From NCBI GenBank assembly GCA_025056565.1, contig JANWWA010000019.1:1-39242 (forward strand): a stretch of DNA of 39,242 nt. The letters run 5' to 3'. The notes under the pieces are model-generated. The model searched no databases. It had not been told where the DNA came from and saw only the letters and a list, made by a program, of their open reading frames with translations. The position numbers were made by a program, and so were the translations under genes. This DNA is from Chloroherpetonaceae bacterium. GTDB lineage: Bacteria; Bacteroidota; Chlorobiia; Chlorobiales; Thermochlorobacteraceae. This document shows positions 17,358 to 26,482 of this stretch, in pieces (the stretch's first letter is position 1; each line of letters starts with the position of its first letter).

Positions 17358-19208
17358 ATGTCTGAACTCCGCCGAGATGATATTCGCAACATTGCCATTA
17401 TTGCTCATGTTGACCACGGGAAGACTACGCTGGTCGATGCAATCTTGAAGCAAACAGGCACTTTTCGCGACAATCAAAAAGTCGAGGAGCGCATTTTGGA
17501 TTCCAATCCGCAAGAGCGAGAACGCGGTATTACGATTTTCGCCAAAAATGCGGGCTACTTCTACAAAAATCACAAAGTCAACATTGTCGACACGCCCGGA
17601 CATGCCGACTTCGGTGGCGAAGTTGAGCGTATTCTGAAAATGGTCGATGGCGCCTTGCTTTTGGTCGATGCCCTCGAGGGCCCTATGCCGCAGACAAAGT
17701 TCGTCTTGCGTCGAGCGCTGGAAGCTGGACTGAAAATCATCGTGGTGATCAACAAAGTCGACCGACCCAATGCCCGCCCGCTGCAAGTCATTGATGAAGT
17801 CTTAGACCTTTTCATTCACTTAGGCGCTAATGATGAGCAAATTGACTTCCCCTACATTTTTGCATCGGGTAAGCAAGGTTGGGCAAAGTATCGCCTTGAA
17901 GACGAAAGCAAAGACATCACGCCGCTTTTAGATATGATTCTGGAAAAAATTCCCGCACCTGTGGTCGACCCTGATGCACCCTTCAAGATGCTCATCAACT
18001 CACTCGACTACAGCGACTATTTAGGCAAAATTGTCATCGGCAAAATTGCTTCAGGCAAAGTGCGCGTCGGCGATTCACTTGTGGCATTAGATGGCAAAGG
18101 GAAACTGGTGAAGGGAAAAGTTGCCAAAATTTTCCTCTTTGAAAAGCTTAGCAGAACGGAGGTCTCAGAAGCGATAGCCGGCGACATTGCGGCCATCACT
18201 GGCTTTGAAGAGGCTACAATTGGTCAGACGCTCACCGACCCTGAACACCCCGTCCCAATTGAGCCTTTTGCCATTAGTGAGCCGACCGTTTCAATGTTTT
18301 TCTCGGTTAATGACTCTCCCTTTGCTGGTAAGGAAGGCAAGTTTGTAACCAGTCGCAATCTGCGTGAGCGACTCTACAAAGAAGCGATTACTAATGTTGC
18401 CCTGCGCGTGGAAGACACTGACAGCCCCGATACATTCAAAGTCTCTGGCAGAGGCGAATTACACCTTTCTGTTTTGATTGAAACTATGCGCCGTGAAGGC
18501 TATGAACTGCAAGTCTCCCGCCCAGAGGTGATTTTGAAAAAAGATGAAAGTGGTCGCTTGCTCGAGCCATATGAGAGCGTTACGATTGATGTGCCGCAGG
18601 AGTATGTTGGCATTGTAATTGAGAAAATGGGGCAGCGCAAAGGCGATATGAAAAATATGATTACGCTTGAAGGCGGTATGACGCGCTTGGAGTTTGAAAT
18701 CCCCACGCGAGGACTTTTGGGCTACACCACTGAATTTACAATGGACACCAAAGGCGAAGGCATTCTTACGCACGTCTTCAAGAGCTATGAGCCTTACAAA
18801 GGCGAGATTAACTCACGTACGACTGGTGCTCTCATTGCCGCTGAGCAGGGCGAAGCGGTTGCCTATGCGCTCTCTCAACTGGACGACCGCGGCACGTTTT
18901 TCATTGAGCCAGGAACACCCGTCTATGCAGGGATGATTGTAGGGGAATCGTCTCGCGATTTTGATATGGTGGTTAATGTTTGCAAGACGAAGAAACTTAC
19001 CAACATACGTGCTTCTGGCTCCGATGAAGCCCTGAAAATTACCCCTCCGCGCAAGCTCACGCTTGAGCAAGCGATGGAATTTATCAATGACGATGAGCTG
19101 GTAGAAGTTACGCCCAAGTCTATTCGCTTGCGCAAGAAAATTCTTGACGAAACTGTGCGCGCTCGTGAAGCTAAACGTAAAAAGCAAGCAAGTGAAGCGG
19201 CAGCGTAA
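17358..19208 (+). CDS. typA: Ribosome-associated GTPase TypA/BipA
   Basis: A translational GTPase that binds the ribosome and helps in 50S assembly, low-temperature growth and stress. The frame is open back to 16989, but ATG 17358, with AAGG eight bases ahead, gives 616 residues, the family length. Motifs: G1 AHVDHGKT (16-23), switch [10 protein letters not shown]3 DTPGH (78-82), G4 NKVD (132-135), then EF-G-like domains III and V and the BipA-specific C-terminal domain ending in a lysine-rich tail. It stands alone as a single-gene unit and is followed by a hairpin. Confidence 0.97.
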   Translation: MSELRRDDIRNIAIIAHVDHGKTTLVDAILKQTGTFRDNQKVEERILDSNPQERERGITIFAKNAGYFYKNHKVNIVDTPGHADFGGEVERILKMVDGALLLVDALEGPMPQTKFVLRRALEAGLKIIVVINKVDRPNARPLQVIDEVLDLFIHLGANDEQIDFPYIFASGKQGWAKYRLEDESKDITPLLDMILEKIPAPVVDPDAPFKMLINSLDYSDYLGKIVIGKIASGKVRVGDSLVALDGKGKLVKGKVAKIFLFEKLSRTEVSEAIAGDIAAITGFEEATIGQTLTDPEHPVPIEPFAISEPTVSMFFSVNDSPFAGKEGKFVTSRNLRERLYKEAITNVALRVEDTDSPDTFKVSGRGELHLSVLIETMRREGYELQVSRPEVILKKDESGRLLEPYESVTIDVPQEYVGIVIEKMGQRKGDMKNMITLEGGMTRLEFEIPTRGLLGYTTEFTMDTKGEGILTHVFKSYEPYKGEINSRTTGALIAAEQGEAVAYALSQLDDRGTFFIEPGTPVYAGMIVGESSRDFDMVVNVCKTKKLTNIRASGSDEALKITPPRKLTLEQAMEFINDDELVEVTPKSIRLRKKILDETVRAREAKRKKQASEAAA

Positions 19209-19264
19209 GAAGGCTGCTTGCTACTCGGCTCTCAGAGTTGCACTTGCAAGTCTTACTTAGCTCC

Positions 19265-19294
19265 GCCCCTCTCCTTAGCGAAGAGAGGGGCTTT
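19265..19294 (+). terminator. Hairpin after typA
   Basis: GCCCCTCTC pairs with GAGAGGGGC (9 bp, extendable by CTT/AAG with one bulge) and is followed by TTTG. It lies between the convergent typA and T9SS genes. The stem resembles the one at 9354-9378 in sequence, which unrelated terminators would not need to do. Confidence 0.6.
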
Positions 19295-19320
19295 GTGGTT
19301 CTCTCTTGTTGCCTTCGCCT

Positions 19321-20421
19321 TTATTTCACCAGCATCATTTTGCGCGTCTCGGAATATGTGCCTGCTTGCAGGCGGTAGAAGTAAATGCCGCTCGGTAGCC
19401 CTGCCGCGTTGAACAGCACTTCATAGCGTCCAGCCGCTTGGCGTCCACTCACCAGCGTCGATACCTCACGCCCTAAGACATCGAACACTTTCAGGCTTAC
19501 TTGCTCGGTGCTTGGAATGGAGTAGCGAATCATTGTGCTGGGGTTAAAGGGATTGGGATAATTTTGCTCAAGCGCAAAGGTAGTTGGCTTTTCTCCCTCC
19601 AGCTGGCGCACCGAAAGTGGCGAGAAGGTTGAATATGAGACGGATAGCGTGCCAAAGCCGGGTATGGGTATCAGTCCAGGCACTTCTGCGATGTCAGCCA
19701 CGGCATTTCCGTTTGCGTCCAGAAAATTATAGATCACCGATGTTAATGTTACAGGTATTCCAACTGCCGTCGTTGCTACGGTGAGGCGCAGTCGAAGCAC
19801 TTGCACGCCGTTTGGATTTGCGGGTGTTATCACTGTCCCCCAGCCATCGACAGCATAGTCATAGCGTGCATCCACTTCCTGTGCTGGAAGACCTGGTGTT
19901 TGCTGCCGCACTCGTGTAGTCGTGGTCCAGCGACTTGTGCTTGTCACTGGGAATTGGACGAGTGTAACTGGCGGTGTTAGAGCCTCTGTTATACCAAGAA
20001 AAGCATTTGTTCGGAGGTTGAACAGTCCTACCGCAACATTTGATAACGCGTTATCGGTCAAATTCAAGAATGACAGGGTTGCGGTGTCACTTCCGACTTG
20101 CTCTACACGCTGCACAATATTTGCGCCCGCTACACTTGCGCCTGGAATAGCAGACGGAGCAAGGTAGCGATACCTTAATGTCCCTGAACTCGCAAAAGTG
20201 CGCCCTCCTGCACGCAAGTCCCAAGTCTGGTTTGCGCCAGAGCGGTTAATCAGCGCGCGAATGCCTGCTGTATCTGTAGTGCTGGTAAAACGCTGCACGG
20301 TTCTCGATTGCCCGATAATGCTTGTGCCTGGCGGAAAGGCACTCGCTCGTGTAATGGTAATTTGTCCAAAAGCCGATACTGAAAGCAGCAGCGCAGTGAG
20401 AAGTAAGCATAATGCCCTCAT
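19321..20421 (-). CDS. T9SS-sorted secreted protein of unknown function
   Basis: A 366-residue protein with a clear signal peptide (MRALCLLLTALLLSVSAFGQ) and a type A T9SS sorting domain at the end (NYPNPFNPSTMI, then GIYFYRLQAG and RKMMLVK). The 250 residues between are beta-rich, low in cysteine and rich in Thr/Ala, with no motif I recognise. Such proteins are common in T9SS-bearing Bacteroidetes/Chlorobi. Exported to the surface or medium; role unknown. Confidence 0.85.
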   Translation of the reverse strand: MRALCLLLTALLLSVSAFGQITITRASAFPPGTSIIGQSRTVQRFTSTTDTAGIRALINRSGANQTWDLRAGGRTFASSGTLRYRYLAPSAIPGASVAGANIVQRVEQVGSDTATLSFLNLTDNALSNVAVGLFNLRTNAFLGITEALTPPVTLVQFPVTSTSRWTTTTRVRQQTPGLPAQEVDARYDYAVDGWGTVITPANPNGVQVLRLRLTVATTAVGIPVTLTSVIYNFLDANGNAVADIAEVPGLIPIPGFGTLSVSYSTFSPLSVRQLEGEKPTTFALEQNYPNPFNPSTMIRYSIPSTEQVSLKVFDVLGREVSTLVSGRQAAGRYEVLFNAAGLPSGIYFYRLQAGTYSETRKMMLVK

Positions 20422-20580
20422 CGTCGTGCCTGATTTAGGGTTAAATGAATGAAGTTACATCCAAGTGTAAGAGCGGGACACATGGGCAGCGCTTGAAGGT
20501 AGCAAGAATCCAGCAAATCGCAAAAACGGTTGGACAATTAGCCAAACTTTCTGAAATTTTAGTCCAAAGGATAGGGAGCC

Positions 20581-21708
20581 GTGAAGGAGAAAGATAAGGA
20601 GACTTCTGCGCTGGCTACCAGCGAGCAGCGCAAGCTCTCGGCAATTATGTTCACCGATATGGTAGGCTACAGCGCGCTGACACAGAAAAATGAAAAACTT
20701 GCGCTTGAGCTTCTCGAAGAACATCGCCGCATTTTGAGACCGCTTTTTCAGAAGCACCATGGCATCGAAATCAAAACAATTGGTGATGCTTTTCTTGTCT
20801 CCTTCGACAACACGCTCGATGCAGTTAGCTGCGCTCTCGAGATTCAAAAAACCCTGATTGAATACAATGCAGCCTCGCCAGAGACGGTGCAAATCAAAGT
20901 GCGCATTGGTATTCACTTAGGTGATGTGGTGCATCGCAGCGGCGATGTTTATGGCGATGGTGTCAATATCGCCGCTCGCATTCATACGATTGCAGACCCT
21001 AATGGAATTGCTATTTCTGAAGATGTCTGCCGCCAAGTTGTCAATAAAATCAATGCACGTTTCATCAAGCTAGGCAAAGGTGATCTCAAAAACATTGCAA
21101 TGGGTATTGCCATCTATAAGGTCGAGCCGCACACGGAAAGCTATTTTCGCACCTTTTTAGCCCAGCTTAAATTCTATGCTCGCCAGCGACGCACTCAATA
21201 CCTTGCGCTTGCTGTAGCGGGAATTTTGCTTCTGGCATTTGCTTTCTCTCAGAGCCTGCATGGCAAAGGCGATCGACCGGAGCTTCTTGCCGTAGTAACG
21301 GATTTCGTCAATGAAACAGGCGAAGGCCGTCTGGAAAAGCAGCTTGGCACGCTGCTCCGCTCCGTTTTAGATGACTCGCCTGACTTGGAGGTGATGACCG
21401 AAGCCAAAATGCAAAGCGAAGCCAAAAAACTTGGCAAAGACAAGCCCAAGCGAATCGATGAAGAGCTGGCAATGGAAATTGCCAGCTCAACCAAAGTTGA
21501 CATTATCGTTACAGGGCTTATCAAAAAATTTGGCAATACCTACACAATCGACCTAAAAGCGATTGACCCTGCACGCCAACGTTATCTTGTTACTGCTGTT
21601 GAGATGACAGACAACCGAGATGACATTCCTGCTACCCTGCGCAAGGCCGCTTCTAAGATTTGCAATAAGTTAGAAAGCGAGAGCGACAAACTTCGTAAAG
21701 GTCATTAG
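20581..21708 (+). CDS. Membrane-anchored class III adenylate/guanylate cyclase
   Basis: Start is GTG 20581, with an in-frame TAG three codons upstream and AGGGAG just ahead. Residues about 18-180 are a class III catalytic domain with all key residues visible: metal-binding Asp26 (FTDMVGYS) and Asp69 (IGDAF), Lys65 ahead of it, Asp126 (YGDGVNIAAR), transition-state Asn129 and Arg133. Lys with Asp favours ATP over GTP. One membrane span (about 205-221) follows, and the last 150 residues look like the FlgO/TolB-N-like domain (LLAVVTDFVNETGEG). The catalytic part would face the cytoplasm and the C-terminal part the periplasm, so it may turn an envelope signal into cAMP. No cAMP-binding protein is adjacent. 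Confidence 0.88.
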   Translation: MKEKDKETSALATSEQRKLSAIMFTDMVGYSALTQKNEKLALELLEEHRRILRPLFQKHHGIEIKTIGDAFLVSFDNTLDAVSCALEIQKTLIEYNAASPETVQIKVRIGIHLGDVVHRSGDVYGDGVNIAARIHTIADPNGIAISEDVCRQVVNKINARFIKLGKGDLKNIAMGIAIYKVEPHTESYFRTFLAQLKFYARQRRTQYLALAVAGILLLAFAFSQSLHGKGDRPELLAVVTDFVNETGEGRLEKQLGTLLRSVLDDSPDLEVMTEAKMQSEAKKLGKDKPKRIDEELAMEIASSTKVDIIVTGLIKKFGNTYTIDLKAIDPARQRYLVTAVEMTDNRDDIPATLRKAASKICNKLESESDKLRKGH

Positions 21709-21740
21709 CTGTGCGCTTTATCACATCACCGATTTATTGC

Positions 21741-21769
21741 TTGACAAAGTTTGATCCGCTTGTTAAATT
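21741..21769 (+). promoter_or_regulatory. Sigma-70-type promoter
   Basis: TTGACA (exact -35) is followed after exactly 17 bases by TAAATT. It is the best promoter-like match I found. Transcription would begin near 21776, about 200 bases before the 73-residue gene, giving a long leader. Confidence 0.55.
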
Positions 21770-21924
21770 TTCCATACTTTCCAAACCAAACCAGCAAGCT
21801 ATTGAGACAAGTTCTACTGCATCTGCACAGCTGTTGTCAAGAAGAATTTCACTGCTGTGCTCTTAACACAACATGCTAAACTGAGACGCACAAGCCATCG
21901 GAAAACTGTTACGCTTCTTTGGGT

Positions 21925-21946
21925 GCGCTCACCTCGAGTGAGGCGC
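21925..21946 (+). other. Hairpin in the leader of the small gene
   Basis: GCGCTCAC pairs with GTGAGGCGC (one bulged base) around loop CTCGA, ending 31 bases before ATG 21978. A second weaker pairing in the leader is GCACAGC with GCTGTGC (about 21825-21860). There is no T-run, so it is not a terminator. It may shape translation or mRNA stability; no riboswitch class is recognised. Confidence 0.3.
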
Positions 21947-21977
21947 GTGTATCTCGTAAACTAAACCGACGGTTAAA

Positions 21978-22199
21978 ATGCGTAATCCAATCAGAGAACT
22001 TGTCTCAGACGATGCATTCATCAAGCTGCGTGAGCATCGCTTGCTTGATGAAAAACAACTGCGCGACTATCATATCCGCCAACTCTTCAAACAGGCACGT
22101 GACCGCAAGCTCTCTGCCGCTGACGCCATTGAGCAGGTGCAGAAGGAGTATCCCTACTTGCAGTTTGACACCATTCGCAAAATTGTCTACAAGAAGTAG
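21978..22199 (+). CDS. Small conserved-looking helical protein
   Basis: A 73-residue charged protein (MRNPIRELVSDD, then LREHRLL, DYHIRQLFKQAR, LSAADAIEQVQKEYPYLQFDTIRKIVYKK). It is predicted mainly helical with no membrane segment or cysteine. The ending, with its patterned FDTIRKIVY, reads as a folded helical domain and I believe similar small proteins occur across Chlorobi, but I cannot name a family. It has no clear ribosome site, but the frame has better coding character than the competing +1 frame of 21919-22344. A promoter 200 bases upstream would serve it. Confidence 0.6.
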   Translation: MRNPIRELVSDDAFIKLREHRLLDEKQLRDYHIRQLFKQARDRKLSAADAIEQVQKEYPYLQFDTIRKIVYKK

Positions 22200-22358
22200 C
22201 GCTGCGTTAGGTTTTGTGATGTGCCCGAGCCTTTCCTCATCACCAACTTCGTCAGGGTATGTTGTGCCCGTTGGTCTCTTGCATCTGTTTTTGAAAGCGG
22301 CTGGTTCTTTTTACTTTTACTTACCAGCATGTCTTGAACCTTAGAAAGGAGTAAAGCA

Positions 22359-23612
22359 ATGAGCCACCATCGGGCTACAACCTCTGCCCCTTTGCCGAGT
22401 CTGCCAGTTGTCTCTTCACATAAAGAAACCCTTTGTAGCCAGTGCGGACTTTGCCAAGTTCGTGCTTGGTCGGCAAAAGAGAGCTACGAGAGCTGTGTGT
22501 TTGAGCTTGGCTGGCTCGGCGACGCTGAGTCTTTTGTGCATGGTCGGCAGCGCTCACTTGCAGACCTTGAAGAAATGCGCTTTGGCATTATGCGTGCTCG
22601 CTACATTGCGCGCCTTCGGTCTCCGCTTCCCGATGCACAGTGGAGCGGCATCATCACACGCCTTGCTGCCAAGGCATTTGAGCATAGGCTGGTTGAAGCT
22701 GTTGCCGCTGTTAAACGTAGTGCTACTCATTATTTTGTTCCAGAGCCTGTCTTAGCGCGTTCTACAGATGACATTTATGCTACTCGTGGCAATAAGCCAG
22801 TGTTATCTCCCACGCTGAGAAGTCTCGAGGTCGCTTACCGTCAAGGTATTCGCAAACTGATGGTGATTGGTGCTTCGTGCCATATTCACGTTCTGCGAGA
22901 TTTTCAGCGTCGCTTCCCCTACCTGTCAGATGTGGACATTTTTGCAGTAGGGCTTCCTTGCGTAGATAACATCAAGCCAAAGATGCTGCGCTGGGTTTTG
23001 ACACGGCTCTCCAAGTCACCTGATACCGTGCGTCATTACGAGTTTATGCAAGATTTTACGGTGCACTTTAGGCACGAAAATGGCGAGCTCGAGAAAGTCC
23101 CTTACTTTTCACTTCCGCAAGAGCTTTCGCAGCCTGAAGTATTTGCCCCGAGCTGTATGAGCTGCTTCGACTATATGAACAGCCTTGCTGACATTACCAT
23201 TGGCTACGTTGCTGCGCCACTGGTCAAGGACGAAAAGCGACAGATGATTTTAGTGCGCACGGAAAAGGGTGAACAGCTCTTTCAACTTATTAAAGATGAA
23301 CTGGAATTTTTCCCCGAAGTCTCCTCAGGCGACTGCACGAGTGCAGTTAAGGCAAATGTGAAAGCCACTTTAGCGCGCTGGCAATGTGCAGAAAAGCCCA
23401 CTGGTCGGCGCATTCCAATCTGGCTTGGTAAAGTGATGGCGTTTTTGCTCTCGCACCTCAGCTTCAAGGGCGTGGAGTTTGCTCGCTACTCTATTGATTT
23501 TCATCTCATTCGCAACTATTACTTTGTCAAAATGCGCTATCCTGAAAAGCTCCACACACTTGTGCCAAAGCATGTGTATAAACTTTTGGAGCGATATGGC
23601 TTTGAGGCATAG
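22359..23612 (+). CDS. bciB: Divinyl chlorophyllide 8-vinyl reductase, F420-type
   Basis: Reduces the 8-vinyl group of divinyl (proto)chlorophyllide to ethyl in chlorophyll/bacteriochlorophyll synthesis, probably using reduced ferredoxin; a flavoprotein with iron-sulfur clusters. The 417 residues follow Synechocystis Slr1923 closely in my memory: CSQCGLC (Cys26, 29, 32) near the start, AQWSGIITRLA, NKPVLSPTL, GASCHIHVLRDF, GLPCVDNIKP, HYEFMQDFTVHF, FAPSCMSCFDYMNSLADITIGY and ARYSIDFHLIRNYYFVK. AAAGGAG at 22345-22351 precedes the ATG at good spacing. It implies a phototrophic host. It is convergent with the next gene with no base between stops. No other pigment gene is in the window. Confidence 0.92.
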   Translation: MSHHRATTSAPLPSLPVVSSHKETLCSQCGLCQVRAWSAKESYESCVFELGWLGDAESFVHGRQRSLADLEEMRFGIMRARYIARLRSPLPDAQWSGIITRLAAKAFEHRLVEAVAAVKRSATHYFVPEPVLARSTDDIYATRGNKPVLSPTLRSLEVAYRQGIRKLMVIGASCHIHVLRDFQRRFPYLSDVDIFAVGLPCVDNIKPKMLRWVLTRLSKSPDTVRHYEFMQDFTVHFRHENGELEKVPYFSLPQELSQPEVFAPSCMSCFDYMNSLADITIGYVAAPLVKDEKRQMILVRTEKGEQLFQLIKDELEFFPEVSSGDCTSAVKANVKATLARWQCAEKPTGRRIPIWLGKVMAFLLSHLSFKGVEFARYSIDFHLIRNYYFVKMRYPEKLHTLVPKHVYKLLERYGFEA

Positions 23613-25139
23613 TTACTTTAGCAGCAGCATTTTGCGCGTTTGACTGAATGTGCCTGCTTGCAAACGATAGAAGTAAATGCCCGAAGACAGTGAATTTTGG
23701 CTTACTGCAAAGTTCACTTCATAGCGTCCTGCGGTCTGACGCTCGCTGACTAATGTTGCCACTTCTCTGCCAAGCGTATCATACACTTTGAGCGTTACAG
23801 GGCTTGCTACAGGCAATTCATACACAATTGTGGTCGAGGGATTAAATGGGTTTGGGTAGTTTTGCTCCAATCGGTAGGAGTTCGGCAGTGTCCCCTCGAT
23901 TTTTCTGACGCTTGACACGGTTCCGAAAAAATACGTGAGCATATCGCTTAGCAGAGCGCGCCAGTTCCCCCACGAGTGTCCCTCGTTCACCTCTCGGTAG
24001 CGAACTGGGTAGTTTTTTTCTTCCAAGATGCGTTTGAAGGCTCGCGTGTTGGTTTCACCGTCAAAGATTGTTCCAGTTGAGAGAAAAACTTTGAGAGGCA
24101 AGCGCGGTTTCTGTTGATACTCCGTCATTAAAGATGTCGCTGTCCAGAGCGCTGGTGATTGGATTGCGATTAAACCGAAGGCGTGTGATGCATTCAGTCC
24201 AAAATATGCCGCACAGACACCACCTAGCGAAGTACCCAAAATCGCACGGCTTTCTGGACGGCGGTCAGCGTGGTATAGTGAGTCAATGCGCGGCATCAGT
24301 TCCTCCGTCACAAATGCTAAGTAGTTAGGGTTCATTGTAAGTTCAGACATTCTTCGATTTTGAGACAGGTTGTCTGGATTTCTGGGGTCAATGAACACTG
24401 CAATGACAGGACGAATGCGCCGTTCAGCAATTAGGTTGTCCAGTACAATGACCATACTGCCCATTGCGTCGTTGGCGTATTCATGCCCATCGGTTACATA
24501 GATAGTTGGTAGCTGCGCAGCCCCCCGCTCATAGCCAAATGGTGTATAGACGCGGTATTGCACAGTGTAGCCCAGCCGCAGGCTTGAAATGCGAAAGTTA
24601 TCGGAAAGCTGCCCACGCTGGGTTGTGCGGAGCGTTACATCAGGCGATGGCTGATAGTTCGGCATTCGAAGTTCGGAATTCAGTCCGAACCCACTCATTT
24701 GCACCAGCGGATTGTTCGGGTCTAAAATCCAAGTGCTTCCGTTGAGCACAATTTTGTAATCGAGGCGTGCATCGCTTGGGAAGCGGTGCTCCAGCAGCCA
24801 GATGTCGGTGTTGTTAAGTCTCTCACCACTGGAACGGATGTGGCTTGCGCTACCCCAGCTGTTGAAATCTCCGTTCCATCTTACACTGTTAGCCACCCCC
24901 CGATAGAGAAATGCCACTGAATCGCCCAGTGCGAATGGCACTTTTCTTGCTTGCACCAGTGCTGCCCAGAATGCGTTCAGCCTTGCGCTCCCTGCTGCTT
25001 CACGACTTTCTTCAGCTAACTTCATCAGTGTATCTTTAAAGGCGTGAAATGAAGTGAAACTCGTTGGTGAGGGTTGTGCCGCTATTTGCACCGTCGAGAG
25101 TAGTCCGATGCTTAAGCACAGAATAAATTTTTTAGCCAT
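23613..25139 (-). CDS. Esterase (enterochelin-esterase-like), T9SS cargo
   Basis: ATG 25139 gives a clean signal peptide (MAKKFILCLSIGLLSTVQIAAQ), while the longer frame (25172) adds a lysine-rich lead. Residues about 60-175 look like the CBM48-like N-terminal domain of the family (FLYRGVANSVRWNGDFNSWG). The alpha/beta hydrolase follows: nucleophile Ser304 (ILGTSLGG), probable acid near Asp360 (FDGETNT) and His388 (EGHSWGNW). The last 85 residues are a T9SS type A sorting domain (NYPNPFNPSTTI). It belongs to the Fes/feruloyl-esterase group, so substrates might be siderophore, sugar ester or feruloyl ester. Surface or secreted. The haem receptor at 6.9 kb is the only iron-related neighbour. 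Confidence 0.88.
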   Translation of the reverse strand: MAKKFILCLSIGLLSTVQIAAQPSPTSFTSFHAFKDTLMKLAEESREAAGSARLNAFWAALVQARKVPFALGDSVAFLYRGVANSVRWNGDFNSWGSASHIRSSGERLNNTDIWLLEHRFPSDARLDYKIVLNGSTWILDPNNPLVQMSGFGLNSELRMPNYQPSPDVTLRTTQRGQLSDNFRISSLRLGYTVQYRVYTPFGYERGAAQLPTIYVTDGHEYANDAMGSMVIVLDNLIAERRIRPVIAVFIDPRNPDNLSQNRRMSELTMNPNYLAFVTEELMPRIDSLYHADRRPESRAILGTSLGGVCAAYFGLNASHAFGLIAIQSPALWTATSLMTEYQQKPRLPLKVFLSTGTIFDGETNTRAFKRILEEKNYPVRYREVNEGHSWGNWRALLSDMLTYFFGTVSSVRKIEGTLPNSYRLEQNYPNPFNPSTTIVYELPVASPVTLKVYDTLGREVATLVSERQTAGRYEVNFAVSQNSLSSGIYFYRLQAGTFSQTRKMLLLK

Positions 25140-25264
25140 CGCTTTTTTTTTGGCTTTGGTTATTTGGTGCATAATGTTGCCCTATTGTGCACTGGATTTT
25201 GTTTATGAATGACCCGTTTTAGGGTAAACATTTCTTTCTTCAACAAAATTTTTGTGCCGCTCCA

Positions 25265-26434
25265 ATGTATCGTGAGCACTATTCTCGGTTTCTTTCTGCT
25301 TCACCCCATCGCTTGCACTTTGCTGCGCATAGTCATCACCTTTGGCTTGATGTAACGCGTGCCGCGCAGTTACAATATTGGGACGACTCTGCCAAATATG
25401 CTGATAAAAAGTGGGAATATATTTTTTCTACGGTTGTCCCCAAAGCGCAACGCCATACTGCACGCATCCTTGACCTTTCTTATCCTGAGCAGATTGTTTT
25501 TGCACCAAACACGCACGAATTTGTTGCACGTCTTCTCTCATGCTTAGATTGGTCTAAACCTATTTATGTGCTCACAACAGACAGTGAATTCTACAGCTTC
25601 ACGCGTCAAGCAATGCGCTTATGTGAATGCGCACCCGATATATTTCACTTGCAGATTGTACCTGTTGAGCCTTTCGAGACTTTCGTGGAGCGGTTTTGTC
25701 ATACCATAAGACGCCGAAATTTTAATATGATTTTTTTCAGCCATGTTTTTTTCAATTCAGGATTTGTAGTAGAGCATCTGGAAACTATCGTGTCCAGCAT
25801 TTCTTCGCCTGAGACCATAATCGTGATTGATGGATATCACGGCTTTTGTGCTATTCCGACTTCTCTTAAGCAGATTGAGCATCGCATTTTTTACTTATCA
25901 GGCGGATACAAGTATGCCCAATCTGGTGAAGGTGTCTGCTTTTTAGCTGTTCCTAAGACTTGTTCTTTTCGTCCTATTTACACAGGCTGGTTTGCCGAGT
26001 TTGGCAAATTATCAGATTCTCCCTCCGATGCAGTCGCATACAGCGAAGATGGATTTCGTTTCGCAGGCGCTACATTTGACCCCAGCGGCTTATATCGCTT
26101 TAATGCGGCAATGGACTGGCTACAGGCGCAAAATCTCAGCATTCAACACATACACAAATATGTTTCCGACTTGCAATCATACTTCTTAGACTGTCTTGAC
26201 AAAACTCCCATCTCTTTCTTGCCACTTTCTTCGCTTTGTCCGCCCCTCTCAATCAGAGCACGCGGACATTTCCTTACTTTTGAGCGACCCAATGCGGCTG
26301 AAATTTTTACTAAGCTCTCCGAGCAAAACATCTACATTGACCGCCGTGGCAACCGTTTGCGATTTGGGTTTGGTTTATATCATACAAAAGAAGATATTGA
26401 CGAGCTATTTGAGCGTCTTCGGCTCATCTCTTAG
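25265..26434 (+). CDS. Class V aminotransferase/kynureninase-like PLP enzyme
   Basis: A 389-residue PLP-dependent fold type I enzyme, kynureninase-like in its opening (HSHHLWLDVTRAAQLQYWDD). Asp189 (VIDGYHGF) would bind the pyridine nitrogen, His192 follows, and Lys216 (SGGYKYAQSGEG) would be the Schiff-base lysine. Cofactor residues are complete, so it should be active; it may be kynureninase-like, a cysteine desulfurase relative or another class V enzyme. The substrate cannot be read. No tryptophan-degradation partner is adjacent. The start has no clear ribosome site. Codon use looks AT-richer than in the preceding genes. Confidence 0.8.
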   Translation: MYREHYSRFLSASPHRLHFAAHSHHLWLDVTRAAQLQYWDDSAKYADKKWEYIFSTVVPKAQRHTARILDLSYPEQIVFAPNTHEFVARLLSCLDWSKPIYVLTTDSEFYSFTRQAMRLCECAPDIFHLQIVPVEPFETFVERFCHTIRRRNFNMIFFSHVFFNSGFVVEHLETIVSSISSPETIIVIDGYHGFCAIPTSLKQIEHRIFYLSGGYKYAQSGEGVCFLAVPKTCSFRPIYTGWFAEFGKLSDSPSDAVAYSEDGFRFAGATFDPSGLYRFNAAMDWLQAQNLSIQHIHKYVSDLQSYFLDCLDKTPISFLPLSSLCPPLSIRARGHFLTFERPNAAEIFTKLSEQNIYIDRRGNRLRFGFGLYHTKEDIDELFERLRLIS

Positions 26435-26482
26435 GCGAAACAGCTGCCTGCGCATACTTTCTTCAAAAAAAAACGCTCACTA

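Noticed and set aside
20431-20450. A motif TTTA(A)CCCTAAA upstream of two minus-strand T9SS genes (near 20431-20450 and 25212-25228)
   Set aside because: The shared core is too short, sits at different distances from the starts, and the other T9SS genes lack it; chance is likely.
21919-22344. A 141-codon frame overlapping the small gene at 21978-22199
   Set aside because: Its translation is Ser/Cys-rich with no motif, and the 73-codon frame has charged amphipathic helices expected of a real protein.
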